Source: DUQW01 sp050953825 (GTDB taxonomy: Bacteria; Bacillota_I; Bacilli_A; Acholeplasmatales; Acholeplasmataceae). From it: a stretch of DNA of 64,000 bases. Positions within the stretch are counted from its first letter, which is position 1; each line of letters begins with the position of its first letter. Position numbers and translations under genes: made by a program. Below are positions 37,201-47,300 of this stretch, piece by piece. The notes beneath the pieces are model-generated. The model did not search any database. It was not told where the DNA came from and saw only the letters and a list, made by a program, of their open reading frames with translations. Location of the stretch: positions 186,001-250,000 of the forward strand of contig JBMNNF010000013.1 of assembly GCA_050953825.1 (NCBI GenBank). The letters are read 5' to 3'.

Positions 37201-38317
37201 TATTAATATTGTCGCATTAGACCCTGCTGAAGGAGATGAAATAATCTATCTACAATCTTCAACAGACGGAGAAACTTGGGTTAATGTTGCAAATAAAGTT
37301 ACCGTCGTTGGTGATTTAGTATTTAATGAACTTAATATAGCGGCAGGTTCATACATCAGATTCGTCTTTGAAAGAGGCGACACAGGAAATAATAATAGGG
37401 GAACCGATGTTAAGACAATTACATTCTATACAGGAGATACAACTCCACCAGAACCTGAAACCTATACAGTAACATTAACAGGTGAAGGATTAAGTTCAGA
37501 GAACACGTTAACTAACTTGTTAGCAGGAACCAAGGTAACAATTCAAGTTACAGTTCCAGCACATAAGACAATCGCGACATTTAAAGTAGATAATGTAGAT
37601 GCGGAATTAGGTGAAGATAATACTTACTTATTAACAGTATCTGGAGATCACATAGTAACAGTTACATATAATGATGTCTTATATAAAGTAACAGTTACTG
37701 GTGATGGATACACAACCGTACCAGAAGCATTAACTGGTTTAGCTGCAGATTCACAAGTTGTCTTTACATTTAGTAAAGCGGGATATAATTTAACAGGATT
37801 AACACTTGATAATAATAGTGTTTTTGATCAAGTGTCAGATAATAAATATACATTAACAGTAACCCAAAATCACGAGGTTGTTGTTACATGGACTCAAGTT
37901 CACACAGTTACTTTCATGATTGATGAAAACACACAACATGGTCAACCAGTAACAGTTAACCACGGTGAACGAGTTGTAGCACCAGAAGAACCAATTAAAG
38001 AAGGGTTCACTTTTGATGGTTGGTTATTAGCGGGAGAACCATTTGGTTTAGAAAAACCAATTACAAGTAGCATTACACTTTATGCTAATTGGCAAGAAAT
38101 TGTTCCAGAAGGAACACCAATTAGCACAGTAGATGAATTTTATACATTTGCAACAGCCAACAATAGTGGAGATTGGTATTTAGCAAATGACCTTGATTTT
38201 GAAGGATATACTTGGGAATGGAAGTCCAAGAAAAACTTCTCAGGAGTCTTAGACGGAAACTTTAAGACAATTTCTAACTTAACTATTGTAAGTACAGAGG
38301 ATAGAGCTGGAATTTGA
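31250..38317 (+). CDS. Giant modular surface lipoprotein, 5' part, ends at an in-frame TGA
   Basis: The first 2355 codons of a 16.6-kb reading frame. A lipoprotein signal (ALFLIIGLFFVLLTGC, lipid cysteine Cys28) is followed by an atypical Ig-like domain and InlB-type (Flg_new) repeats recognisable by GYTFDGWD-like motifs. Two copies of a domain beginning LGTPGVL and containing TSNMG/TTNMG..GNQA and FSIQNTQL follow (33040-33520, 33970-34440). Next come a GLUG-like beta-helical part (34690-35560), an OB-fold-like segment (35910-36130: VTFQGIVTRVSGDYVQVADATGAITLY), more Ig-like domains and InlB-type repeats. No catalytic motif was recognised. The frame stops at TGA 38315-38317 in the middle of a domain, and the same frame resumes at once. 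Start ATG has GGGAGGT upstream. Confidence 0.8.
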   Translation: MKQSKIRKFKIGALFLIIGLFFVLLTGCVDSPITVNETDIDLAYEQTQIKFAAGDTRTSVSKEFQLPTSVAGVSIEWISSNEDVISIVGGQTVINRLSEDVVVYITAKIGHKGVYKYKTFEVTVLADDTVPPEEVRHQVRFFADGIQYGEVQFVLNGNRPLIPKNPYKEGHRFMGWFLDSNFAIPLDNTYKVTRNIDLYGKFEQGGFLVKFFVNGRLYDTQDVKYGDSAIAPPEPNEPGYYFLGWNRNSLIVIDNLDIHAILSPIPTYTVVFMDHDNTVLKRQVGVEHLTQATAPDDPTRIGYTFDGWDKEFDSVTSDLTVKATYTAIPYTVTFKVPDMDDVVQTYIYEQPITLPSIQAKEGHDFGWDDTVPETMPAQNIVINGSYKVKTYSVYYKVGGVQVAKEDYKFGVPITIKPGTPKQGYTFAWNPDSLPATMPANDITVNGTYTPISYTITYNLDGGNNHENNPATYNIETPTITLKPATKTGFNFLGWYVGDTKVTEIVKGSTGEKTLTARFESDTETFTVTLSDGLSSNDPYVGVVAGSKVLINVTVPGGKRIVKFTVDGIIVQLSENLTHLLTVEKNHNVAVEFAENPPLGTPGVLKYGLDTTSNMGDGNQARALGQSEELFVITAVKGDQNYNIGLNKDGTIRLYTNKTGNGNKLVVQSLNDKKIIKLEIVLGNGKDIIEANNPSAQIILGAEEIAITDLTKLQDTTLTYDNLNIDSFSIQNTQLEGAGNSQIWIKEIIVTFDGGTPELETFEVTFDLQDGSLDDVELVQEVVKGNLATDPGKPTKDGHVFIGWRLKNSETNYDFSQPVTKSFTLYAHYEVGEEKYTVTLGAGLDAGEAELKDLEVGTKILITVIVPDNKEVEKFTVDGEPTQLTENLTYLLEVSKNHKLEVTFKTVYPLGTPGVLQYTVAETTNMGEGNQAGKLGQSEDLFNVTAIQGDTNYNVGLNQTGSIRLYCGKDTGNGNKLVVEILDDKKITNLEIELLAGRDLVDDNNPSAKIVLGNEIIDVTGAANLKSTTLTYSNLNITSFSIQNTQLGGSKYTQIWISKITVTYEDDVPVEKVTVTFDLNEGTLQDLVSPQEIEKGTKVANPGNPTKDGFDFIGWRLEGANENFDFNTLINEDITLIAYYKAEIPPEGTPISTAEELVGLFTNGGEGNYYLANNIDMSSVADTYKGTRSVFTGVLDGNNKSILNLNIIETNQNKSGAMFGALDGATIKNLTIENSSVAGPGEGAGFVSYRAYAGTTLENLTLINVGVKAAGNYAGLLFADNDGTSGDLTPVVVRNIIVVNDAEHVIESAKYAGGLVGHLRDKQPQVVNITNVYMSAIIKVPESHTAGALVGRVNNAGSVVNIDNVYFEGELIATGNTGVLVAEFNKAGTVDAKNVVIANTNITSGGSDVDLLVGKRVDGTTVTLDNIVYENAKINDVPVVTEEATETELTEVWFNASALDKDFFGYKYGKVVALAYYVVPTLYEITVTGDGYTTEPEVLTGLAADSQVVFTFAKEGYNLQSVTVDNNPVQPVGNKYTLTVTDNHAVVVTWLPTIATVREIASGQTVTFQGIVTRVSGDYVQVADATGAITLYRATHETVVGDKVSVTGKRGVYYGLQQIGSGGEVTVLSQNHETPVFEIDTLENINARQSQHISISGLTPVSISEDNRNLTVKLGDFEIVIRSNVDSGSVFDKVKLGYEAKSINLTNVFVDWYSSKAQLSIEDVDQMELIEFTDAEKIAEIIATFDYNEKQYYNGSDVTLATTYPKYNPEITWTFDPDAAVVNNKWVAVGGEETTVTVKAKVIVGEVTDTTYQATVTVLADVQTFTVTLGNNLQAEPPLTGLLAGAEVLVSVVNIPEGQEIDEFTVDGVVKELSENNTYLLVVSDNHTLAVTFRDTPPEGLLLQSDFGETDGWGTYGLQADATIENGLLDHNPDGTTKWDVMGGNVNRSGWNYIRMGGKAAAVLDPATVYLKTNFTFNEVVTEIVINIVALDPAEGDEIIYLQSSTDGETWVNVANKVTVVGDLVFNELNIAAGSYIRFVFERGDTGNNNRGTDVKTITFYTGDTTPPEPETYTVTLTGEGLSSENTLTNLLAGTKVTIQVTVPAHKTIATFKVDNVDAELGEDNTYLLTVSGDHIVTVTYNDVLYKVTVTGDGYTTVPEALTGLAADSQVVFTFSKAGYNLTGLTLDNNSVFDQVSDNKYTLTVTQNHEVVVTWTQVHTVTFMIDENTQHGQPVTVNHGERVVAPEEPIKEGFTFDGWLLAGEPFGLEKPITSSITLYANWQEIVPEGTPISTVDEFYTFATANNSGDWYLANDLDFEGYTWEWKSKKNFSGVLDGNFKTISNLTIVSTEDRAGI
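38315..38317 (+). other. In-frame TGA interrupting the giant gene
   Basis: The codons read Ala-Gly-Ile, TGA, Tyr-Ser-Phe-Arg-Gly-Glu-Met, with no change of frame, and the protein before and after belongs to one beta-helical domain. TGA is a normal stop elsewhere in the window. It is therefore a nonsense mutation, a sequencing or assembly error, or a read-through site. The next ATG (38336) has AGAGGAG only two bases upstream, too close for efficient initiation. Confidence 0.8.
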
Positions 38318-38335
38318 TATTCATTTAGAGGAGAA

Positions 38336-41300
38336 ATGAAAAACATTAAATTTGTTAATGTGAACATTTCAAGTACGAAAAGTGCAAGAGCGGGATTAAT
38401 TGCTGGCGAATTTACTAATAACCCTGTTACGTTAACTAACATTAGTATCGATGGATTACAAGTATCAGGTAATAACACAAATGGCGTTGGCGGATTGGGA
38501 GGATACCTAAACCAATCATTAACGGCAAGTCAAATTGCGATTGTCAATGCAAACATTTCTAACGTACATAATGGTGCTGGTGGCTTATTTGGACGTATTG
38601 GTGATAGTGGAGCCACTTGGGATGTAAGTGTTACTGATGTTTATATGAATAATGTCACATTATTAGCTAAAGAACGCGTTGGCGGATTATTTGGGGAGCT
38701 TAATGGTGGAGCAGACTCTGAGTTAGTTAACCACGTTAACGCGACAATAAATAATGTTGTATTAATTGGCATGGACTTAAGTACTACTGCCGATATTGGC
38801 TATGGTGGAGGTATTAGTGGTAAACATAACCCTAAGGGAGGTCTGCTAGGTACAGTTAATAATACTTTCTTTGAAGGTGTCATTACTACATCTAAAGTTG
38901 GTCATGTAGCAGCTGATAAGAAGTTTGAAACTGTAACTAATTATTGGTTCAAGGGAACTGATGTGTTAGGTTCAGAACAAAATACAGAAAATCTATTAGC
39001 GGTTGACTCTACACAAGATCAAGCTTGGTGGGATACTAATTTAGTAGTATTCTCAACAAATGACGCTTGGGTTTATGATGAAACTTTAAACTTATATAAA
39101 TTGAAATCTGCTGGAGAACCTATTCTTGAACCTGAAACGTACACAGTAACATTGACAGGTGAAGGATTAAGTTCAACGCCAGAAGTATTAACGAATTTAG
39201 CAGAAGGAACTAAAGTAACAATTCAAGTTACAGTTCCAGCACATAAGACAATCGCGACATTTAAAGTAGATAATGTAGATGCGGTATTAAATGAAGATAA
39301 TACTTACTTGTTAACAGTATCTGGAAATCACGTAGTAACAGTTACATATAATGACATCTTATATAAAGTAACATTATCAGGCGAAGGATTAAGTTCAGAA
39401 AATACATTAGTAGACTTATTAGTGGGTACTAAAGTAACAATTCAAGTTACAGTTCCAGCACATAAGACAATCGCGACATTTAAAGTAGATAATGTAGATG
39501 CGGTATTAAATGAAGATAATACTTACTTGTTAACAGTATCTGGAAATCATGTAGTAACAGTTACATATAATGACATCTTATATAAAGTAACATTATCAGG
39601 CGAAGGATTAAGTTCAGAAAATACATTAGTAGACTTATTAGTAGGTACTAAAGTAACAATTCAAGTTACAGTTCCAGCACATAAGACAATCGCGACATTT
39701 AAAGTAGATAATGTAGATGCGGTATTAAATGAAGATAATACTTACTTGTTAACAGTATCTGGAAATCATGTAGTAACAGTTACATATAATGATGTTTTAT
39801 ATGACGTTACTTTAATGAATACCGAATTAAGTTCAGAGAACACGTTAACTGACTTGTTAGCAGGAACTAAGGTAACAATTAAAGTAACAATTCCAGAAGG
39901 CAAAGAAGTAGACAAATTCTACGTTGGTACCGTAGAAACTGTATTAGATACCGAAACCACATATGAGTTAACAGTATCTGGTAACCACAATGTATCGGTT
40001 TCATTTAAAGTAAAACAATATAGTGTTGTCTTTAAGGTTGGAGAAAGCACATATCATACGGCTACAGTTAACCATGGCGAAAAGGTTGCTCAACCAGCAA
40101 ATCCAGAAGCGCCTGAAAACCATAAATTCTTAGGTTGGTTTAAAGACGGAGTATTATATGGATTTGATGAAAATGTTACAAGCGGCTTTACACTTATGGC
40201 TGAATTTAAAAATTTAGTAGCAACAGTAGGAACTAAAGAGGACTTAAATAATGCATTAGCGGATAATGACATTATTAAAATTGTAATTGCTGATAATATT
40301 GAAGTAACGGATCAAATATTAATAAATAGAGCATTAATCTTACAAGGAACAGAAGGTAAGGCATTAACATTTACTGGAGCTAACATTGAAGTTAACACCG
40401 ATAAAGATTTAACAATTACAGGTTTAACAATCTTAGATTCAGATTTAGGAGCATATAAGGCAGCAATTAACACTCAACAAGTTGGTAAATTATCATTAGA
40501 CGGAGTCACAATTAAAAATATTACAAATGATAATCAAGCTGGAGTTGGGGTAAGAGTATTAAGTGGTAGGGAAGTAGTGATTCTAAATTCACATATTGAA
40601 GGAACAGAACACAACAACCTTAATATTTACAATGCCCAAAACTTAACTAAGATCCAAGTTAACAACACCACATTTAAACATTGGGATTCTAACCAAGACC
40701 CAGCTAAGCCATTAGATGGTTGGTTAGATGATAAATATGCTGGAGGTAGAGCGATAAGAATCGAATTAGACGGAGTAACCACACCAATACCATTTGATTT
40801 AAGTGGTAATACATTTATTCAAGCGGGATATGAAAATCCACCAATAGATGCCCAATGGATTAAGATAACGTTGATACCAGAAGATCAAACAATCGATTTA
40901 AGTAATACTACATTTGCTGGTGTAGAAGTATTAGAAGATAAAGTACAATTATTACCAAACATTGAAAACTTAGCATGGTATGTAGGTGATAATGAAATTG
41001 ATCTTACTAATGGATTAGTTTCAAGTTTAGGATTACTTGAAAGAAAACCAGTTATCGCAAACGCAACTACTTCTGAAGAGTTAGTAGCTGCGTTTGCAGT
41101 TCCAACTGTTAAGACAATTAATTTAGCAGCAGGAACATATGCAGTATCAGAACAATTATTAGTTAATCGAGGACTAGTCATTCAAGGAGTTGAAGGAACA
41201 ATAGTCACATTTAATGGTGGAAATTTTGAAGTTAACACCGATAAAGATTTAACAATTACAGGTTTAACAATCTTAGATTCAGATTTAGGAGCATATAAGG

Positions 41301-44300
41301 CAGCAATTAACACTCAACAAGTTGGTAAATTATCATTAGACGGAGTCACAATTAAAAATATTACAAATGATAATCAAGCTGGAGTTGGGGTAAGAGTATT
41401 AAGTGGTAAGGAAGTAGTGATTCTAAATTCACATATTGAAGGAACAGAACACAACAACCTTAATATTTACAATGCCCAAAACTTAACTAAGATCCAAGTT
41501 AACAACACCACATTTAAACATTGGGATTCTAACCAAGACCCAGCTAAGCCATTAGATGGTTGGTTAGATGATAAATATGCTGGAGGTAGAGCGATAAGAA
41601 TCGAATTAGACGGAGTAACCACACCAATACCATTTGATTTAAGTGGTAATACATTTATTCAAGCGGGATATGAAAATCCACCAATAGATGCCCAATGGAT
41701 TAAGATAACGTTGATACCAGAAGATCAAACAATCGATTTAAGTAATACTACATTTGCTGGTGTAGAAGTATTAGAAGATAAAGTACAATTATTACCAAAC
41801 ATTGAAAACTTAGCATGGTATGTAGGTGATAATGAAATTGATCTTACTAATGGATTAGTTTCAAGTTTAGGATTACTTGAAAGAAAACCAGTTATCGCAA
41901 ACGCAACTACTTCTGAAGAGTTAGTAGCTGCGTTTGCAGTTCCAACTGTTAAGACAATTAATTTAGCAGCAGGAACATATGCAGTATCAGAACAATTATT
42001 AGTTAATCGAGGACTAGTCATTCAAGGAGTTGAAGGAACAATAGTCACATTTAATGGTGGAAATTTTGAAGTTAACACCGATAAAGATTTAACAATTACA
42101 GGTTTAACAATCTTAGATTCAGATTTAGGAGCATATAAGGCAGCAATTAACACTCAACAAGTTGGTAAATTATCATTAGACGGAGTCACAATTAAAAATA
42201 TTACAAATGATAATCAAGCTGGAGTTGGGGTAAGAGTATTAAGTGGTAAGGAAGTAGTGATTCTAAATTCACATATTGAAGGAACAGAACACAACAACCT
42301 TAATATTTACAATGCCCAAAACTTAACTAAGATCCAAGTTAACAACACCACATTTAAACATTGGGATTCTAACCAAGACCCAGCTAAGCCATTAGATGGC
42401 TGGTTAGATGATAAATATGCTGGCGGAAGAGCGATAAGAATCGAATTAGACGGAGTAACTATACCAATAACATTTGATTTAAGTGGTAATACATTTATTC
42501 AAGCGGGATATGAAAATCCACCAATAGATGCCCAATGGATTAAGATAACGTTGATACCAGAAGATCAAACAATCGATTTAAGTAATACTACATTTGCTGG
42601 TGTAGAAGTATTAGATAGTAAGTTACAACTATTAGCATCATCTCCAGACATTGAATGGTATGTTGAAGGAGTTAAAGTTGATTTTATTAATGGATTAGTT
42701 TCAGATTTAGGCTTGTTGGAACAAGCCGCCACATACGCATATGTGGAAAATGTATCGGAACTTGAAGCAGCATTAGTTGATCCAGCAATTCGTTATATCG
42801 AAATGGCAGCAGGTACGTATAATGTATCTAATCAAATTGAAGTAGATAGAGAGTTAACAATAGTAGGAGTTCCAGGAGTTGAAGGAACAGTAGTCACATT
42901 TAATGGTGGAAATTTTGAAGTTAACACCGATAAAGATTTAACAATTACAGGTTTAACAATCTTAGATTCAGATTTAGGAGCATATAAGGCAGCAATTAAC
43001 ACTCAACAAGTTGGTAAATTATCATTAGACGGAGTCACAATTAAAAATATTACAAATGATAATCAAGCTGGAGTTGGGGTAAGAGTATTAAGTGGTAGGG
43101 AAGTAGTGATTCTAAATTCACATATTGAAGGAACAGAACACAACAACCTTAATATTTACAATGCCCAAAACTTAACTAAGATCCAAGTTAACAACACCAC
43201 ATTTAAACATTGGGATTCTAACCAAGACCCAGCTAAGCCATTAGATGGTTGGTTAGATGATAAATATGCTGGAGGTAGAGCGATAAGAATCGAATTAGAC
43301 GGAGTAACCACACCAATACCATTTGATTTAAGTGGTAATACATTTATTCAAGCGGGATATGAAAATCCACCAATAGATGCCCAATGGATTAAGATAACGT
43401 TGATACCAGAAGATCAAACAATCGATTTAAGTAATACTACATTTGCTGGTGTAGAAGTATTAGAAGATAAAGTACAATTATTACCAAACATTGAAAACTT
43501 AGCATGGTATGTAGGTGATAATGAAATTGATCTTACTAATGGATTAGTTTCAAGTTTAGGATTACTTGAAAGAAAACCAGTTATCGCAAACGCAACTACT
43601 TCTGAAGAGTTAGTAGCTGCGTTTGCAGTTCCAACTGTTAAGACAATTAATTTAGCAGCAGGAACATATGCAGTATCAGAACAATTATTAGTTAATCGAG
43701 GACTAGTCATTCAAGGAGTTGAAGGAACAGTAGTCACATTTAATGGTGGAAATTTTGAAGTTAACACCGATAAAGATTTAACAATTACAGGTTTAACAAT
43801 CTTAGATTCAGATTTAGGAGCATATAAGGCAGCAATTAACACTCAACAAGTTGGTAAATTATCATTAGACGGAGTCACAATTAAAAATATTACAAATGAT
43901 AATCAAGCTGGAGTTGGGGTAAGAGTATTAAGTGGTAAGGAAGTAGTGATTCTAAATTCACATATTGAAGGAACAGAACACAACAACCTTAATATTTACA
44001 ATGCCCAAAACTTAACTAAGATCCAAGTTAACAACACCACATTTAAACATTGGGATTCTAACCAAGACCCAGCTAAGCCATTAGATGGCTGGTTAGATGA
44101 TAAATATGCTGGCGGAAGAGCGATAAGAATCGAATTAGACGGAGTAACTATACCAATAACATTTGATTTAAGTGGTAATACATTTATTCAAGCGGGATAT
44201 GAAAATCCACCAATAGATGCCCAATGGATTAAGATAACGTTGATACCAGAAGATCAAACAATCGATTTAAGTAATACTACATTTGCTGGTGTAGAAGTAT

Positions 44301-47300
44301 TAGAAGATAAAGTACAATTATTACCAAACATTGAAAACTTAGCATGGTATGTAGGTGATAATGAAATTGATCTTACTAATGGATTAGTTTCAAGTTTAGG
44401 ATTACTTGAAAGAAAACGAGTAATTGCCAATGTAAGTACGTTATCAGAATTAAGGAATGCATTAAGTTCAGAAATTAGTCCTTACGTTCATACAATTAAT
44501 TTAACCGAAAATATTGTAGTAGATGATGTAACAAAAGAAAATGCTGATACAAAACTACTAGTTTTAGGTAGAGATAATGTAACTATTAATGGTAATAATC
44601 ATTCAATATCAGGAGATGATCCTGCAGGTTGGGCTTTTGGGCCAGGTACTAGAGCATTCTATGTTCTTCAAGTCTATAAAGCGACCGGAATTACAATTAA
44701 TAATTTAACTCTTGATGGCGGAGATGCTGGATTATGTGTGAACGGATCACAAGTTACTATCAATAATGTCACATTAACGGATAGTGAAGCTGGCGGTATT
44801 GAAGTATCTAAGGGTGATGGAGTCACAACCGATCCTAAATTAACGGTTACGGGAACATTTAATTATATGACATTAACTGTTCCACCAATTTGGATTGATG
44901 GCAAGACTACTAATGATGGTTGGGTAGTTCATACAGAAGATTTCGTAGAAGCAACATATGTCGTTGATGGTAAGAATCAATTAATGTTTATACCAGAAAT
45001 AGCTCAAGCGACATATGTAAGAACTGTAACATTTGATTATGCTGGTTATTCTCCAGTCAAGGTAATATGTAATTCAAGAGTATTAAAACCAGCTGTAGAT
45101 CCAACAGCATTCGAATATAAATTTGTTGAATGGCAATTAAACGGTGAGACATATAACTTCAATTCACTAGTTATTGAAAATATTACATTAACTGCTAAGA
45201 TGAAACACTTAGTAGCAACCGTCACTAATGAAACTGAATTAACAGATGCGTTAGATGATGTTGAAATTATCAGAATTGAATTTGGGGATAATATTACTAT
45301 TGTGGAAGATAGATTACCATTAAGAAGTAATTTAGTAATTGATGGTAAGAATTATAAGATTATTCAAACTCATGTTGCAGGTTGGGATAGCGATTACGCT
45401 TTCCAAGCTTATAAGAAAACTGGAGTAGTAATTAAGAACTTAACATTTGATGGTGGTGATGCAGCATTACTAGTTAATGGTTCTGAAGTGACAGTTGAAA
45501 ATATTAAGATAATGAATATGGAATATGGTGGAATTGAAGTATCACAAGGTGGTGGAGTAACTACAGCTCCAAAATTAACAGTTAGTGATGCAATAGATTA
45601 TACATCAGATAAATTACCAACAATTTGGCTTGACAAGAAACAAGTTAATGACGGTTGGGTCGTTCAAACTGGATTAACTGAAATAGTATATGAATTTAAG
45701 AACCAATTATGGTTTGTTGGTGCAGCTTTCACAGGTGCAGAGGTAGCAGTTAAAAATGAAACTAATTTAACAGCAGCTTTAGGCCATAAGAATGTTAAAG
45801 TAATTCATTTAGCAAATGACATCAATTTAGTAAACCAAGCATTAATTGGAAGAAACAACGTCACACTTAATGGACACGGATTTACATTAACATTACCAAA
45901 TGTAGAGAAATGGAATGGCGAATATGTCTTACAAGTATATAAAGCTACAGGTGTAGTTTTAGAAGATCTTCAATTATCAGGTGGAGACGCTGGATTATTA
46001 GTTAATGGTTCTGTAGTAACGGCTAATAATTTAACAGTTAAGAACCATGAATATGGAGGTGTTGAAGTATCTAAAGGTGATGGAGTCGCAACTGATCCTA
46101 AATTAACGGTTACTGGAACATTTAATTATATGACATTAACTGTTCCACCAATTTGGATTGATGGCAAGACTACTAATGATGGTTGGGTAGTTCATACAGA
46201 AGATTTCGTAGAAGCAACATATGTCGTTGATGGTAAGAATCAATTAATGTTTATACCAGAAATAGCTCAAGCGACATATGTAAGAACTGTAACATTTGAT
46301 TATGCTGGTTATTCTCCAGTCAAGGTAATATATAATTCAAGAGTATTAAAACCAGAAGTGGATCCATATAAAGAAGGACATACATTTGTTGAATGGCAAT
46401 TAAACAGTGAAACATATAACTTCAATTCACTAGTTACTGATAATATTACGTTAGTAGCATATTTTACGGAAAATGATCCAGCTATTCAGTATGTTTTAAC
46501 ATATGATAAGACGGGTCTTAGTGGAACAAATTATGAGGAATTCACTGCAGCTGAAGAATGCGGTACCTGGAGCGGTAGGGCAAATATTCAAAATGACACT
46601 CAAATAGGAACAAACGCAACATACAATGTTACATTTACAGCAAATGACGGTTATTATATTGAAGGAGTAAGAATTGTTGTTAATTCTGGATCTGATAACG
46701 CAAGAAAAGTAAGTGTTGGTGATGAAGTCATTGCATCCGGAATAGTAAAAAACAATAGCCCTGTTGATAGTGGTAAAGTTGATTTAATAGGAGAGCTTAC
46801 TACAATTACATTAGTTCCAAATGGACCATTACAATATGATAGCATTACAGTCTATGTTAAACAATTACCACCAAACCCAGCTCGTGATGATATAAACGAA
46901 ATTACATTTGCTCAAACGACATATAATACTGCTGGATCTGGAGTTATAACATTACCAAGCACTGGATCAAATAGTTCTCAAATTAGTTGGGATACAACCG
47001 ATAATCAAGTTATTAATCTTGATGGCGATGTTGCACTTCCAGAAAATACCAAGCAAGTCACTTTAACTGCAACAGCAACTAAAGGAGATTATACATATAG
47101 TAAGGAATTTGTATTTACGGTAGTTGGAATTAGAACCAGAGTAAATGAACAATTATTACTCCTAGTTCCAAGTATTCCTTCAAATACAACAGAAAACTTT
47201 AACTTACCGAAAAAAACTAATGATGATAGATCAACAATTACTTGGTCTTCTCAACATTCAGGAATAGTAATTCAAGTAGGTGAGACAATTACAGCAGAAG

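Noticed and set aside
38327..38338. Independent translation start of the 3' half of the giant gene at ATG 38336
   Set aside because: AGAGGAG is only two bases from the ATG, the product would lack any export signal although it is a surface-type protein, and the upstream frame runs straight into it.
40885..43710. Three identical 98-codon minus-strand open frames inside the 840-bp repeats
   Set aside because: They are antisense shadows copied along with the repeat; no ribosome site or coherent protein features.
40388..44417. CRISPR-like or integron-like array
   Set aside because: The repeats are long, in-frame coding units without spacers.
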